Below, one piece after another: positions 33,134 to 41,301 of a DNA stretch of 64,000 bases. The translations under genes and the position numbers were made by a program. The notes under the pieces were generated by a model. It made no database searches and was not told the origin of the DNA. It saw nothing but the letters and a program-made list of their open reading frames with translations. Position 1 is the first letter of the stretch, and every line of letters begins with the position of its first letter. The DNA is from Verrucomicrobiota bacterium (GTDB lineage Bacteria; Verrucomicrobiota; Verrucomicrobiia; Opitutales; Opitutaceae): the NCBI GenBank assembly GCA_023432225.1, contig JAEYUW010000046.1, positions 172,303 to 236,302 on the forward strand. Direction: 5' to 3'.

Positions 33134-34009
33134 ATGCCCGCGGTTTCCCTTGTGCCCTCCGTTCCAGCGTTCGTCTCGCAACAGGTCACCGACGCGCAGC
33201 GCTTCTACCTCAACCTGAAGCCGCGCGCCGTGCGCGGCCTCGTCGTCGTGTGCGGTGGCTGGGAGAAATGCGCACCGGAATACCGCGTGGAACGAACAAC
33301 TTTTCCGTTCCTGGGCCTTGAGCTCGTCGCCGCCGGTGAAGGGATTCTCACGCTGGGCGGTCGTCGACGCCCGCTCGCGACCGGCACGGTGTTCAGCTAC
33401 GGGCCGCGTGTTCCGCACCGGATCGAGAATTCGGCCGCTCATCCGCTCACGAAGTATTTTGTCGATTTCACCGGCTCGGCGGCCGCAGCGCTGCTCACTT
33501 CCGGTGGCCTGGCACCAGGCCGTGCGGTGGAGGTAACGAATGCCGGCCAGGTGCGGGCCGCATTCGAAGCGCTCATCCGTTTTGGCCAACAGCGTGACGC
33601 GCGCACCGAGCGCCTGTGCGTGCTGCAACTCGAGATCCTGCTGCACACCATCGCGCGGTCTCCGGCGGCACGAACGAAATCCGAGCGACAGGCGCGGGCG
33701 ACGTTCGAGCGCGCGCGGCAGCACATCGATGCGCATTTCGGCGAACTCGAATCACTCGCCGGCCTCGCCGCGGCGTGTGGCGTTGGCGCCTCGCATCTCT
33801 GCCACTTGTTTCGCCGGTTTCACGACGAATCGCCGGCGGCCTACCTTCAACGTCGCAAGATGGAGTGGGCGGCTGATCGCCTGCGCAGCACGACGGCGCT
33901 GGCGCAGGACGTCGCGGAAGAGATGGGCATGGACCCGTTTCAGTTTTCGCGCGTGTTCAAGCGCGTGCACGGCGTCTCGCCGAGCGTGTTTCGGACGCTG
34001 CACGCGTAG
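33134..34009 (+). CDS. AraC family transcriptional regulator
   Basis: 291 residues. The N-terminal cupin (about 10-130: LELVAAGEGILTLGGRRRP, SYGPRVPHRIEN) is a sugar-binding domain of AraC type. The C-terminal ~100 residues hold two helix-turn-helix motifs (LAGLAAACGVGASHLCHLFRRF and AQDVAEEMGMDPFQFSRVFKRVHGVSPSVFR). It probably controls the nearby sugar genes; no operator could be identified. It stands alone on the + strand between repeats and a secreted hypothetical. Confidence 0.92.
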   Translation: MPAVSLVPSVPAFVSQQVTDAQRFYLNLKPRAVRGLVVVCGGWEKCAPEYRVERTTFPFLGLELVAAGEGILTLGGRRRPLATGTVFSYGPRVPHRIENSAAHPLTKYFVDFTGSAAAALLTSGGLAPGRAVEVTNAGQVRAAFEALIRFGQQRDARTERLCVLQLEILLHTIARSPAARTKSERQARATFERARQHIDAHFGELESLAGLAAACGVGASHLCHLFRRFHDESPAAYLQRRKMEWAADRLRSTTALAQDVAEEMGMDPFQFSRVFKRVHGVSPSVFRTLHA

Positions 34010-34135
34010 GCGATCGCGGTGCATCGTTTGGAGCGAATTACGCGATTGCCTCAATATCGTTTGCCGCTGTGTTGGACGCGGTCATCCCGCTAGCGAACTC
34101 TCCTCTCACGGGCCGAATCGAGACGTTTATCCACC

Positions 34136-34705
34136 ATGTCATTCGTATCCGTTTTGTCCGCCTCCTCCGCTGTCCGCGTTCGCTTCCCGCTATTGTGGCT
34201 GATGGGCCTACTCGGCGCGGCGGTCAGCGTGCAGGCCGAGCCGAAGCTCATGGGGTATTTCTATGAGGGAGGGAAACCCGTCCTGTCGCTCGCCGATCCC
34301 GATGGAGCGAACGCGCGCTGGGTCGAATTGGGTGGGAGTTTCGATGGCTATCGCGTGGAGTCATTCGACCAGGAAGCCGGGAAACTGACGCTGACTCGCG
34401 ATGGCAACCGGATAGAGGTCCTGCTCAACGTCGCGCGAGTGAAAGATGCGCGGACCGAGCAACTCGCGCGTTTGCGTGCTTTGCAGGGAATCGCGCGTGC
34501 TCAGGAACTGGCGCGCACCGGCGACGCCAAGCTCGGTGAGTTGTTGAAGCGGCGGCAGCAGGTGGTGGATTCGCCGGATCAGAGCCAGAAGAGCAAGTAT
34601 GCTCTCGAATTTCTCGAGCAGCGAATTGTGGACGTTACTGGCGAAAGGATGGCGGAACTAGAGAAGCAGGTCCCGTCGGCGCCCCGAGAAAGCGCCGCGC
34701 GCTAG
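34136..34705 (+). CDS. Secreted hypothetical protein
   Basis: 189 residues, not recognised. A signal peptide (LLWLMGLLGAAVSVQA) is followed by a small beta domain (LMGYFYEGGKPVLSLAD, WVELGGSFDGYRVESFDQEAGKLTLTRDGNRIEVLL). That looks like the V-G-x-x-x-G-Y-x-V / dG..i.l pattern of GspC-type periplasmic domains. The C-terminal half is a charged helix rich in Ala/Glu/Arg. It is convergent with the GPH symporter gene, whose 3' end is 27 bp away. Confidence 0.6.
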   Translation: MSFVSVLSASSAVRVRFPLLWLMGLLGAAVSVQAEPKLMGYFYEGGKPVLSLADPDGANARWVELGGSFDGYRVESFDQEAGKLTLTRDGNRIEVLLNVARVKDARTEQLARLRALQGIARAQELARTGDAKLGELLKRRQQVVDSPDQSQKSKYALEFLEQRIVDVTGERMAELEKQVPSAPRESAAR

Positions 34706-34731
34706 GGTAACAGCACCGCTCAACTGACCGC

Positions 34732-36072
34732 CTACGAACCGCGCCTTGCGGCGAGGTCGGCGGCGATTTGCGATTCGAGACGCTCGAAGCGGCCGTAGAA
34801 GAGCACCGGCACCAGCGCGACGGCGAAGGCGAGCGCCGGGAGCCAAACCACGCTGAACGTGATCGCGTCGAGCGCGGCCGGGGTTTGGGCGGCTTTGGGG
34901 ACGTAGCCAGCGGCGTCGAGCAGCCACATCGGTAGCGCGCCGCCGAGTCCGGCGCCGGCCTTCAGGCAGAACGCGGCGCCGACGGCCGTGAGTAACCCCG
35001 CGGCGCGGATGCCGGTCTTCCATTCGCCGTAGTCGACGCTGTCCGAGAGCACCGAGAACGGCATCGCCATCGCGGCGCCGCTCGCGACGAAGCCGATCGT
35101 CCAGCCCGTCAGCACCAGTGGGATCGAGGCGCCGCTGCGCAAGCCGAGATAGACGATGATTTGCCCGAGCACCATGCCGGCGAGGCCGAGCGCCCAGACC
35201 GTGGACTTGGAAACATGCCGGCAGAACCACGGCAGCAGCAGCGCCGTGGCGAGTGACGCGAAGTCGAGTCCGTTGGCGAGTTTCAGCAGGTCGGGGCGGT
35301 GCAGCACGTATTCGAGGAAGTGCGGCGCGACCGTCACGCGGGCGATGAAGCCGATCCAGAACAGGAAGCTGCTGGCAAAAATGATGAACCACGGCCAGTT
35401 CCCGCGCAGCGCGCCGAAGGTGCCGCGCAACGGCAGCGGCTTCGTCTCGACGGGCACGGTTTCGCGGAGATGGCGAAATGCGGTGAGGAACAGCGCGAGC
35501 GAGACGGCGGCGAAGATCGGCACGGCGATCATGTAGCCGCGACGGTCGTCCCCCTGGCCGAGGAGGCGCACGAGTTCGAGTCCGGTGAGGTTGACGATCA
35601 ACACGCCGAGCTTCGACCCGACCATGCGAAACATCGTCAGCGTGACGCGTTCGTGCGGGTCCGGCGTCAGCGCGGAGAGGATCGAGGTCACGGGCGTGTT
35701 GATGCCGGTGTAGAGGACGTTGCAAGCGATGTAGGTGATCGCGGCGTAGGCGACTTTGGCTCCGTAGCTCAGTTCCGGCGTGAGAAACGTGAGGACGCCG
35801 AACACCGCGAATGGCCCCGAGAGCCACAGGAACCACGGGCGGCTTTTCCCCCAACGGCTTTTGGTGCGATCGAAGATCAATCCCCAGATCGGCGCATCAA
35901 TCGCGTCGACCCACCGCGCGACGAGCAGGATCGTGCCGACGGTCGCCGCCGGAATGCCGTAAGTGTCCGTATAGAAATACGGCAGATACCACATGATCCA
36001 ACAGAACAGCAGTTGTCCGGCGACGTCGCTGGCGGCGTAACTGAGACGCGTGGAGGTGGAGGTCTTGCTCAA
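34732..36072 (-). CDS. GPH-type (glycoside-pentoside-hexuronide) cation symporter
   Basis: 446 residues with about 12 membrane segments. The N-terminal RLSYAASDVAGQLLFCWIMWYLPYFYTD and IDAPIWGLIFDRTKSRWGKSRPW (the DRT/GKxRPW loop between TM2 and TM3) are diagnostic of the GPH/MelB family. SVDYGEWKTGIRAAGL is the second conserved GPH motif. It imports a sugar or glycoside with Na+ or H+. It is downstream of the Gfo/Idh oxidoreductase on the same strand, with a GTAG repeat in between. Confidence 0.92.
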   Translation of the reverse strand: MSKTSTSTRLSYAASDVAGQLLFCWIMWYLPYFYTDTYGIPAATVGTILLVARWVDAIDAPIWGLIFDRTKSRWGKSRPWFLWLSGPFAVFGVLTFLTPELSYGAKVAYAAITYIACNVLYTGINTPVTSILSALTPDPHERVTLTMFRMVGSKLGVLIVNLTGLELVRLLGQGDDRRGYMIAVPIFAAVSLALFLTAFRHLRETVPVETKPLPLRGTFGALRGNWPWFIIFASSFLFWIGFIARVTVAPHFLEYVLHRPDLLKLANGLDFASLATALLLPWFCRHVSKSTVWALGLAGMVLGQIIVYLGLRSGASIPLVLTGWTIGFVASGAAMAMPFSVLSDSVDYGEWKTGIRAAGLLTAVGAAFCLKAGAGLGGALPMWLLDAAGYVPKAAQTPAALDAITFSVVWLPALAFAVALVPVLFYGRFERLESQIAADLAARRGS

Positions 36073-36095
36073 AGGGTAGGATCGGGACGGTGCGG

Positions 36096-36191
36096 AAAGT
36101 AGGGCCGGTTTTAACCGGCCTCGTTCGACTTTCGTTCGCGCGCATCTTTTGCGAACGACATCAAGCCGGGCCGGTCACAGACCGGCCCTAC
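36096..36191. repeat. GTAG element with three hairpins (GGGCCGGTT type)
   Basis: GTAGGGCCGGTTTTAACCGGCC at the left, GGGCCGGTCACAGACCGGCCCTAC at the right, and an inner CGTTCG...CGAACG hairpin. It sits inside the sugar operon between the oxidoreductase stop and the symporter start. Confidence 0.9.
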
Positions 36192-36214
36192 GCCAAAGGG
36201 ATGCGGTCGTTTAC

Positions 36215-37300
36215 TCACGGCGTCAGCGCCTCGAGGCCGTGGCGCGCGAGGACGTCGCGCAGTTTCACCGGACGGCCGCTCGCGCAGGATTCTTCCATCG
36301 CCTGCATCAGCGCGACCGTGACGATGCCCTCGTCGACGTCGGGCGTGGGCTTGCGGCCGTCGGCGAGGCAGCGGGCGAAATACTCGATGTAGTTCTGATA
36401 TTCACCGGCGTGGTGCGAGTGGCCGCCGAAGCGGAAGTAGTAATCGTCCTTGTCCTCGAACGTCTCGACGACGGACTGCGTGTCGGTCTTCCACGCGTAA
36501 CGCAGCTCGTAGTAGTCGGCCTGGCCGGCACCGAGCGCACCGCGCAGCACGCAGCTCATGTTGCTGTCGCGCGAGTTCGGCGTGACCGGGCTCGTGTAGG
36601 TGCCGCTGACGCGCGCGATCGGACCGGAGCGGGCCTTGTAGATGAAGTGGAACGTGTCTGCGTGCACGAGCCCGAGCTTCACGCCGTTCTCGCTCAGGCG
36701 TGAGTAGCCCATCACCTCGTCGATGTCCGGCAGATACCAGCGGATGAAGTCGACGGGATGACTCAGGCCGCCGTAGAGCCACTTGAACGCGTCAGTCTTG
36801 GCCCAACCCTTGGCGAGGAACCAGCGGTGATCGGCGTTGTAGTAGGCTTCGACGGAATTCAGCGTGCCGAACTTGCCCGTGTCGAAGTGCTCGCGCTGGC
36901 GCGTGAACGGCGCGAAGAAGCGCGAGCTCTGGCCGACCATCACGCGCTTGCCCGAGGCGGCCGCTGCGGCGCGGACTTCGGCGGCGCGGCTCAGGTCGTG
37001 GAGAAACGGTTTCGTGCAGACGACGTGCTTGCCCGCGCGCAGTGCGGCGATGACGTGGTCGGCGTGCAAGTGATCCGGCGTGTAGATGCCGACGACGTCG
37101 ATGGCGGGGTTCGCGAGCAGCGTGGCGTAGTCGCGCGTGTATTTTTCGAGCGGCAACTGGAACTCGGCGCAACGCTCACGGCCGAGCGCCTCGTTGAGAT
37201 CGCAGAGTGCGACGACGTCCCACAGTTCGCTGTGCAGGCCCGCCGAAATGATGCTGCGGCCTTCACCGAGGCCGAGAACACCGAGTCCGAGTTTTTTCAT
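36215..37300 (-). CDS. Gfo/Idh/MocA family oxidoreductase
   Basis: 361 residues. The N-terminal Rossmann fold starts KLGLGVLGLGEGRSIISAGL (GxGxG-like dinucleotide site) and continues DVVGIYTPDHLHADHVIAAL and HVVCTKPF, the EKP-type motif here as TKP. The C-terminal alpha/beta domain includes KWLYGGLSHPVDFIRWYLPDI. It probably oxidises or reduces a sugar or sugar acid with NAD(P). It is 10 bp downstream of the ABC ATPase stop, suggesting one operon with the transporter. Confidence 0.88.
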   Translation of the reverse strand: MKKLGLGVLGLGEGRSIISAGLHSELWDVVALCDLNEALGRERCAEFQLPLEKYTRDYATLLANPAIDVVGIYTPDHLHADHVIAALRAGKHVVCTKPFLHDLSRAAEVRAAAAASGKRVMVGQSSRFFAPFTRQREHFDTGKFGTLNSVEAYYNADHRWFLAKGWAKTDAFKWLYGGLSHPVDFIRWYLPDIDEVMGYSRLSENGVKLGLVHADTFHFIYKARSGPIARVSGTYTSPVTPNSRDSNMSCVLRGALGAGQADYYELRYAWKTDTQSVVETFEDKDDYYFRFGGHSHHAGEYQNYIEYFARCLADGRKPTPDVDEGIVTVALMQAMEESCASGRPVKLRDVLARHGLEALTP

Positions 37301-37310
37301 GGGAGAGAAG

Positions 37311-38804
37311 TCAGGCCACGGCGACGCCGGCCATGAGCTGCATAAGGCGGGCCTCGCTAAACTCCGCGCGCGGCACTTCGCCGACGAGTTGGCCGCTGCG
37401 CATTACGAGGATGCGGCCGCAGAGGCCGATCAGCTCGGGCAGCTCCGAGGAGATCATGAGGATCGCTTTGCCTTCGGCGGCGAGTTCGTCGAGCAGCTGA
37501 TAGATTTCCGCTTTCGCGCCGACGTCGATGCCGCGTGTGGGCTCGTCCACGATCAGCACGGAACAGTCGCGCGTGAGCCACTTCGCGAGCGCGACTTTCT
37601 GCTGGTTGCCGCCGCTGAGCGTGCCGACGCCGGTTTCGATCGACGGTGCCTTCAGATTGAGTCGCTGCGCGAAACGCTGGGCGACGCTGCGCTCTTCGCC
37701 GGTGCGCATCCAGCCGGCGCGGCTGAGTGCGGGCAGGGAAGCGAGCGAGTTGTTTTCGCGGCAATTGAGGCCGAGCACGAGGCCCTGGCGTTTGCGGTCT
37801 TCGGGCAACAATCCGAGTCCGGCGCGCAGCGAGGCGTCGATCGAGCCGACTTCGATTTCGTTTTCGCCGATGCGCAGGCAACCCGTCGCCTCGGGATCGA
37901 GGCCGAGGAGCGCCTGGGCGACTTCGCTGCGGCCGGCGCCGACGAGACCCGCGAGACCGACGATTTCGCCGGCGTGAAGCTCGAAACTCACATCGCGGAA
38001 ACGTGACGGATGCGCGAGGCGCTCGACGGCGAGACGGCGCGGGCCACGCGACTGGTGCAGGTGTTTCGGTTCCTGCACGAGCAGTTCGCGGCCGATCATC
38101 TGCGTGACGACCTGCTGCGGTGTCGTGTCGGCGGTGCGGCCGGTGGCGACGTGGCGGCCGTCGCGGAGGACGGAGATGTTGTCGCACAGCGCGAACAGCT
38201 CCTCCATGCGATGCGAGACGTAGATGAGCGTGAGACCGCGGGCCTTCAGTTTTCGGACGAGGGTGAAGAGCTCCTTCGTTTCGCCGGCGGAGAGCGAGCT
38301 GGTCGGCTCGTCCATCACGATGATCTGCGCGCCGGTGCCGACAGCGGCGGCGATTTGCACGAGCTGTTCCTGGCCGGTGGAGAGCGTGCCGATCAGACGG
38401 TCGGGATCGAGGTCGGCGTGGATCGAGGCGAGCATCGTGCGCGCGCGTGCGCGCAACGCGGCGCGATCGATCCAGCCGAGGCGGTTGCGCGGCAGGTCGC
38501 CAAGGCAGAGATTTTCCGCGATGGAAAGGTTCGGGCAGAACGCGAGTTCCTGGTGCACCATCGCGATGCCGAGCGCGCGCGCGGCGAGCGGTGAGTCCGG
38601 CGCGATGACGCGGCCGTCGAGGCGGATCTCGCCTTCGTCGGCGGTGTAGACGCCGGCGAGGATTTTCCCGAGCGTGCTTTTGCCTGCGCCGTTTTCGCCG
38701 ATGAGCGCGTGGCACGTGCCGCGTTCGATCGCGAGGCTGACGCCGTCCAGCGCGCGCACGCCGGGGAAGCGTTTCGTGATGCCTTGGAACTCGAGGTAGG
38801 GCAC
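37311..38804 (-). CDS. Sugar ABC transporter ATPase (RbsA/MglA type)
   Basis: 497 residues with two fused nucleotide-binding domains. Domain 1 has GENGAGKSTLGKI (Walker A), STGQEQLVQIA (signature) and VMDEPTSSLS (Walker B). Domain 2 has a degenerate Walker A (GLVGAGRSEVAQ), LSGGNQQKVALAKW and IVDEPTRGIDVGAK. This is the CUT2 monosaccharide family. I start at GTG 38804 (V-P-Y-L-E-F-Q-G-I-T-K-R), since the open frame upstream runs through a repeat. It works with the permease (39980) and binding protein (39003). Confidence 0.93.
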   Translation of the reverse strand: MPYLEFQGITKRFPGVRALDGVSLAIERGTCHALIGENGAGKSTLGKILAGVYTADEGEIRLDGRVIAPDSPLAARALGIAMVHQELAFCPNLSIAENLCLGDLPRNRLGWIDRAALRARARTMLASIHADLDPDRLIGTLSTGQEQLVQIAAAVGTGAQIIVMDEPTSSLSAGETKELFTLVRKLKARGLTLIYVSHRMEELFALCDNISVLRDGRHVATGRTADTTPQQVVTQMIGRELLVQEPKHLHQSRGPRRLAVERLAHPSRFRDVSFELHAGEIVGLAGLVGAGRSEVAQALLGLDPEATGCLRIGENEIEVGSIDASLRAGLGLLPEDRKRQGLVLGLNCRENNSLASLPALSRAGWMRTGEERSVAQRFAQRLNLKAPSIETGVGTLSGGNQQKVALAKWLTRDCSVLIVDEPTRGIDVGAKAEIYQLLDELAAEGKAILMISSELPELIGLCGRILVMRSGQLVGEVPRAEFSEARLMQLMAGVAVA

Positions 38805-38895
38805 AGGGGTGAAGCGGCGAAAGGGTAGCGCGGAACGGCGCGGCGCGCTACCGGTCAGCCGCGAATCGTTGCCCGGAAAATCACTTCCGGCGTAG

Positions 38896-38967
38896 GTAGG
38901 TTGCGCGCTGGCGCGCAACTCAATCGATCCGTGGTCGAGGCAGTGGCGCGACAAGCGCGCCACCTAC
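38896..38967. repeat. GTAG double-hairpin element (GGTTGCGCGC type)
   Basis: GTAGGTTGCGCGC-TG-GCGCGCAAC and GTGGCGCG-ACAA-GCGCGCCACCTAC; ends GTAGG/CCTAC are complementary. It lies within the transporter operon, between the binding-protein stop and the ATPase start. Confidence 0.9.
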
Positions 38968-39002
38968 TTTGCGGGATGGCGATCAACAGAAGAGCGGGTT
39001 TC

Positions 39003-39953
39003 TCACTTCCGGAGCCACTTCGCCCAGTTCTTCGCGTAGTCGTCGAGGTTGTCCTTCGTGACCGGGACGAGCGCGCTGATCTCCTTCACGGCGGGCGGGT
39101 CCTTTTTGAGGACGATCTTGTCGATCAGCAGGCCGACCGAGCGGTAGCCCCACTGGTAGCATTGCTGGCCGAGGAGCACCGGGACGTGACCGGAGCGGAT
39201 GTAATTGAGCTGCGCGGGGAGCGCGTCGACCGAGACGCATTGCACGGTGCCGGGCTGCCACTTCAGGGCGTTCTCGGTGAACAGCGCCCAGCCGCCGATC
39301 ATGGCCCAGCCGGTGATGTCGGGGTTGGCCTGCATGACCTGCTCGACCTTCGCGGCGGCGTCCTGCGGGGTTTCCTTGTGGTAATAGACGTCGCGGATCG
39401 TGATGCCGGGATACTTCTTCGCGGCTTCGCGGACGCCGGCGACGCGGCGCTGGAGGTTCGGGGCGTTCTGGTTGCCGGCGAGGACGGCGATGATGCCCTT
39501 GCCGCCGAGGACGCGCGCGAGTTCCTCCATCGTCTGCTGGCCGCATTCGAGGTCGTCGATGCCGTAGGTGGCGAAACGCTTCGACGCCGGCGCGTCGGAG
39601 TCGAAGGTGACGATCGGCACGCCGTTGTTCACGGCCGAGTTGATGGCGTCGGTGAGCTTGTTGGCGTCGGAGCAGGAGACCGCGATGCCCTCGGCACCGG
39701 CGAGGACGAGTTGCTCGATGGCTTCGGCCTGCTTCTGGGCGTCCTCCTCGTTGGGCGTGCGCCAGTCGATCTTGATGTCCAAGCCGAGTTTCTTGCTGAG
39801 GTCGGCGGCAGCGTCTTCGGCGCCGACGCGGGCGGCTTGGAAGACGGGGTTGCCCTGCGATTTGGCGACGAGGCCGAGGGTGATCGTGCGCGGAGCGGCG
39901 CTCGCCACGGCGGCGAGCAGCGAGGCGAACAGGAACGTGGCGGGTAGTTTCAT
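39003..39953 (-). CDS. Sugar ABC transporter substrate-binding protein
   Basis: 316 residues with signal peptide (LFASLLAAVASAA). Periplasmic-binding-protein type 1 fold (RbsB family): TLGLVAKSQGNPVFQAARVGAEDAA, QAEAIEQLVLAGAEGIAVSCSDA, VPIVTFDSDAPASKRFATYGIDD, and VPVLLGQQCYQWGYRSVGLL. It binds a monosaccharide and delivers it to the permease. Order permease, binding protein, ATPase on the minus strand is typical of CUT2 operons. Confidence 0.93.
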   Translation of the reverse strand: MKLPATFLFASLLAAVASAAPRTITLGLVAKSQGNPVFQAARVGAEDAAADLSKKLGLDIKIDWRTPNEEDAQKQAEAIEQLVLAGAEGIAVSCSDANKLTDAINSAVNNGVPIVTFDSDAPASKRFATYGIDDLECGQQTMEELARVLGGKGIIAVLAGNQNAPNLQRRVAGVREAAKKYPGITIRDVYYHKETPQDAAAKVEQVMQANPDITGWAMIGGWALFTENALKWQPGTVQCVSVDALPAQLNYIRSGHVPVLLGQQCYQWGYRSVGLLIDKIVLKKDPPAVKEISALVPVTKDNLDDYAKNWAKWLRK

Positions 39954-39979
39954 GGGGTGAAAAACAAGCGGAAGTGAAA

Positions 39980-41098
39980 TCAGGCGGCGACGCGCGATTG
40001 CCGGCGGCGCGCGAGCCAGTTGTTGACGTTGTCGAGGACCACGGCGGCGACCACGACCACGCCGATGATGATCTGGCTGTAGTTTTGATCGATGCCGAGG
40101 ATGACGATGCCGGAGGAAATCATCTGGATGACGAGCGCGCCGAGCACGGCGCCGAGCGCGGTGCCCTTGCCGCCGGTGAGGCTGGCCCCGCCGACGACGG
40201 CGGCCGCGATGACGTTCAACTCGTAACCCTGGCCGTCGCCCGACGTGGCGGCGCCGTAGTAGCCGAGCGAGAGCAGCGCGGCGATGCCGGCGCAGAGGCC
40301 CGAGAGCAGATAAACGCCCATCTTCACGCGCTCGACGCGAATGCCCGAGAAGCGCGCCGCGAGCTCGTTGCCGCCGACGGCGTAGACGCGACGGCCGGCC
40401 GCGAGGCGGCCGAGGAAGATCCAGCCGGCGACCAGCACGAGCACCATGACCGCGAGTGGCACGACGCTGAGGCCGTTGCCGACTTCGAAGCGCACGAGCT
40501 CACGAAATGCCGGTGGAAATCCGCCGACGGATTGCCCGCGCGTCACGACGAAGGCGATGCCGCGCAAAATCGCCATCGCGCCCAGCGTGATGATGAACGG
40601 ATGCACGCGCAGCGCGACGATCAGGCCGCCGTTGGCGAGTCCGCAGAGTGAGGCGGTGCCGACACACGCCAGCGAGCCGAGCAGCACGCCGGTGAACGGC
40701 GAGGCGCCGGCGTGCGGTCCGCCGGGGCCGAATTGCTGAAACGCCATGGCGCCGAGCACGGAGGCGAGGGCGTAGATCGAGCCGACCGAGAGATCGATGC
40801 CGCCGGCGATGACGACGACCGACATGCCGACCGCCATGACCGCGATGAAGCTGGTGTCCTTGGCGAGCTGCGCGAGGTTTTGTGCGTTGAGGAATTTGTT
40901 GCGCTCGACGAAAGCCGGCACGCGCTCGCCGGCCTCGTTGGTCGTGAAGACGCGCTGGCGCGTGCCATCGGGGCCGATCTCGAACAGCGGAGTGCGGACG
41001 GTGCCGCTGAAGAACCACAGCGCGGCGCCGAGCGCGAACACGACGATCAACAGACCACTTTCGGGGATGAACAGGGCTTGGCGCAGACGGGCAAGCAT
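39980..41098 (-). CDS. Sugar ABC transporter permease (RbsC type)
   Basis: 372 residues, about 9-10 membrane helices. VGMSVVVIAGGIDLSVGSIYAL is the signature of ribose/xylose-type permeases. ILRGIAFVVTRGQSVGG and NVIAAAVVGGASLTGGKGTALGAVLGAL are the coupling-loop regions. A ~45-residue periplasmic insertion near the N-terminus (VRTPLFEIGPDGTRQRVF) is longer than in E. coli RbsC. First gene of the minus-strand transporter operon. Confidence 0.93.
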   Translation of the reverse strand: MLARLRQALFIPESGLLIVVFALGAALWFFSGTVRTPLFEIGPDGTRQRVFTTNEAGERVPAFVERNKFLNAQNLAQLAKDTSFIAVMAVGMSVVVIAGGIDLSVGSIYALASVLGAMAFQQFGPGGPHAGASPFTGVLLGSLACVGTASLCGLANGGLIVALRVHPFIITLGAMAILRGIAFVVTRGQSVGGFPPAFRELVRFEVGNGLSVVPLAVMVLVLVAGWIFLGRLAAGRRVYAVGGNELAARFSGIRVERVKMGVYLLSGLCAGIAALLSLGYYGAATSGDGQGYELNVIAAAVVGGASLTGGKGTALGAVLGALVIQMISSGIVILGIDQNYSQIIIGVVVVAAVVLDNVNNWLARRRQSRVAA

Positions 41099-41301
41099 GG
41101 GGTTGCTGGCAACGGAATCAGTCTCGCGTCCGCTGACAATCGAAACCTACGCCCTAAGCGGCAAACCGCAGAAATACCGCCCTGTGCAACAAAGAGAACA
41201 CCGCGCGGCTTGCTGCGGCGCTGCGGTTGGCACCGGTTTTCATTTCGCCGATTTCTTCGGCGGCAATGATCCGCACGCGGGAGCAGGCGAGCTCACTGTG
41301 C

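Noticed and set aside
38805..38963. 53-residue N-terminal extension of the ABC ATPase
   Set aside because: It translates a GTAG repeat (L-R-A-S-A-Q-P-T style) and the family start matches GTG 38804.
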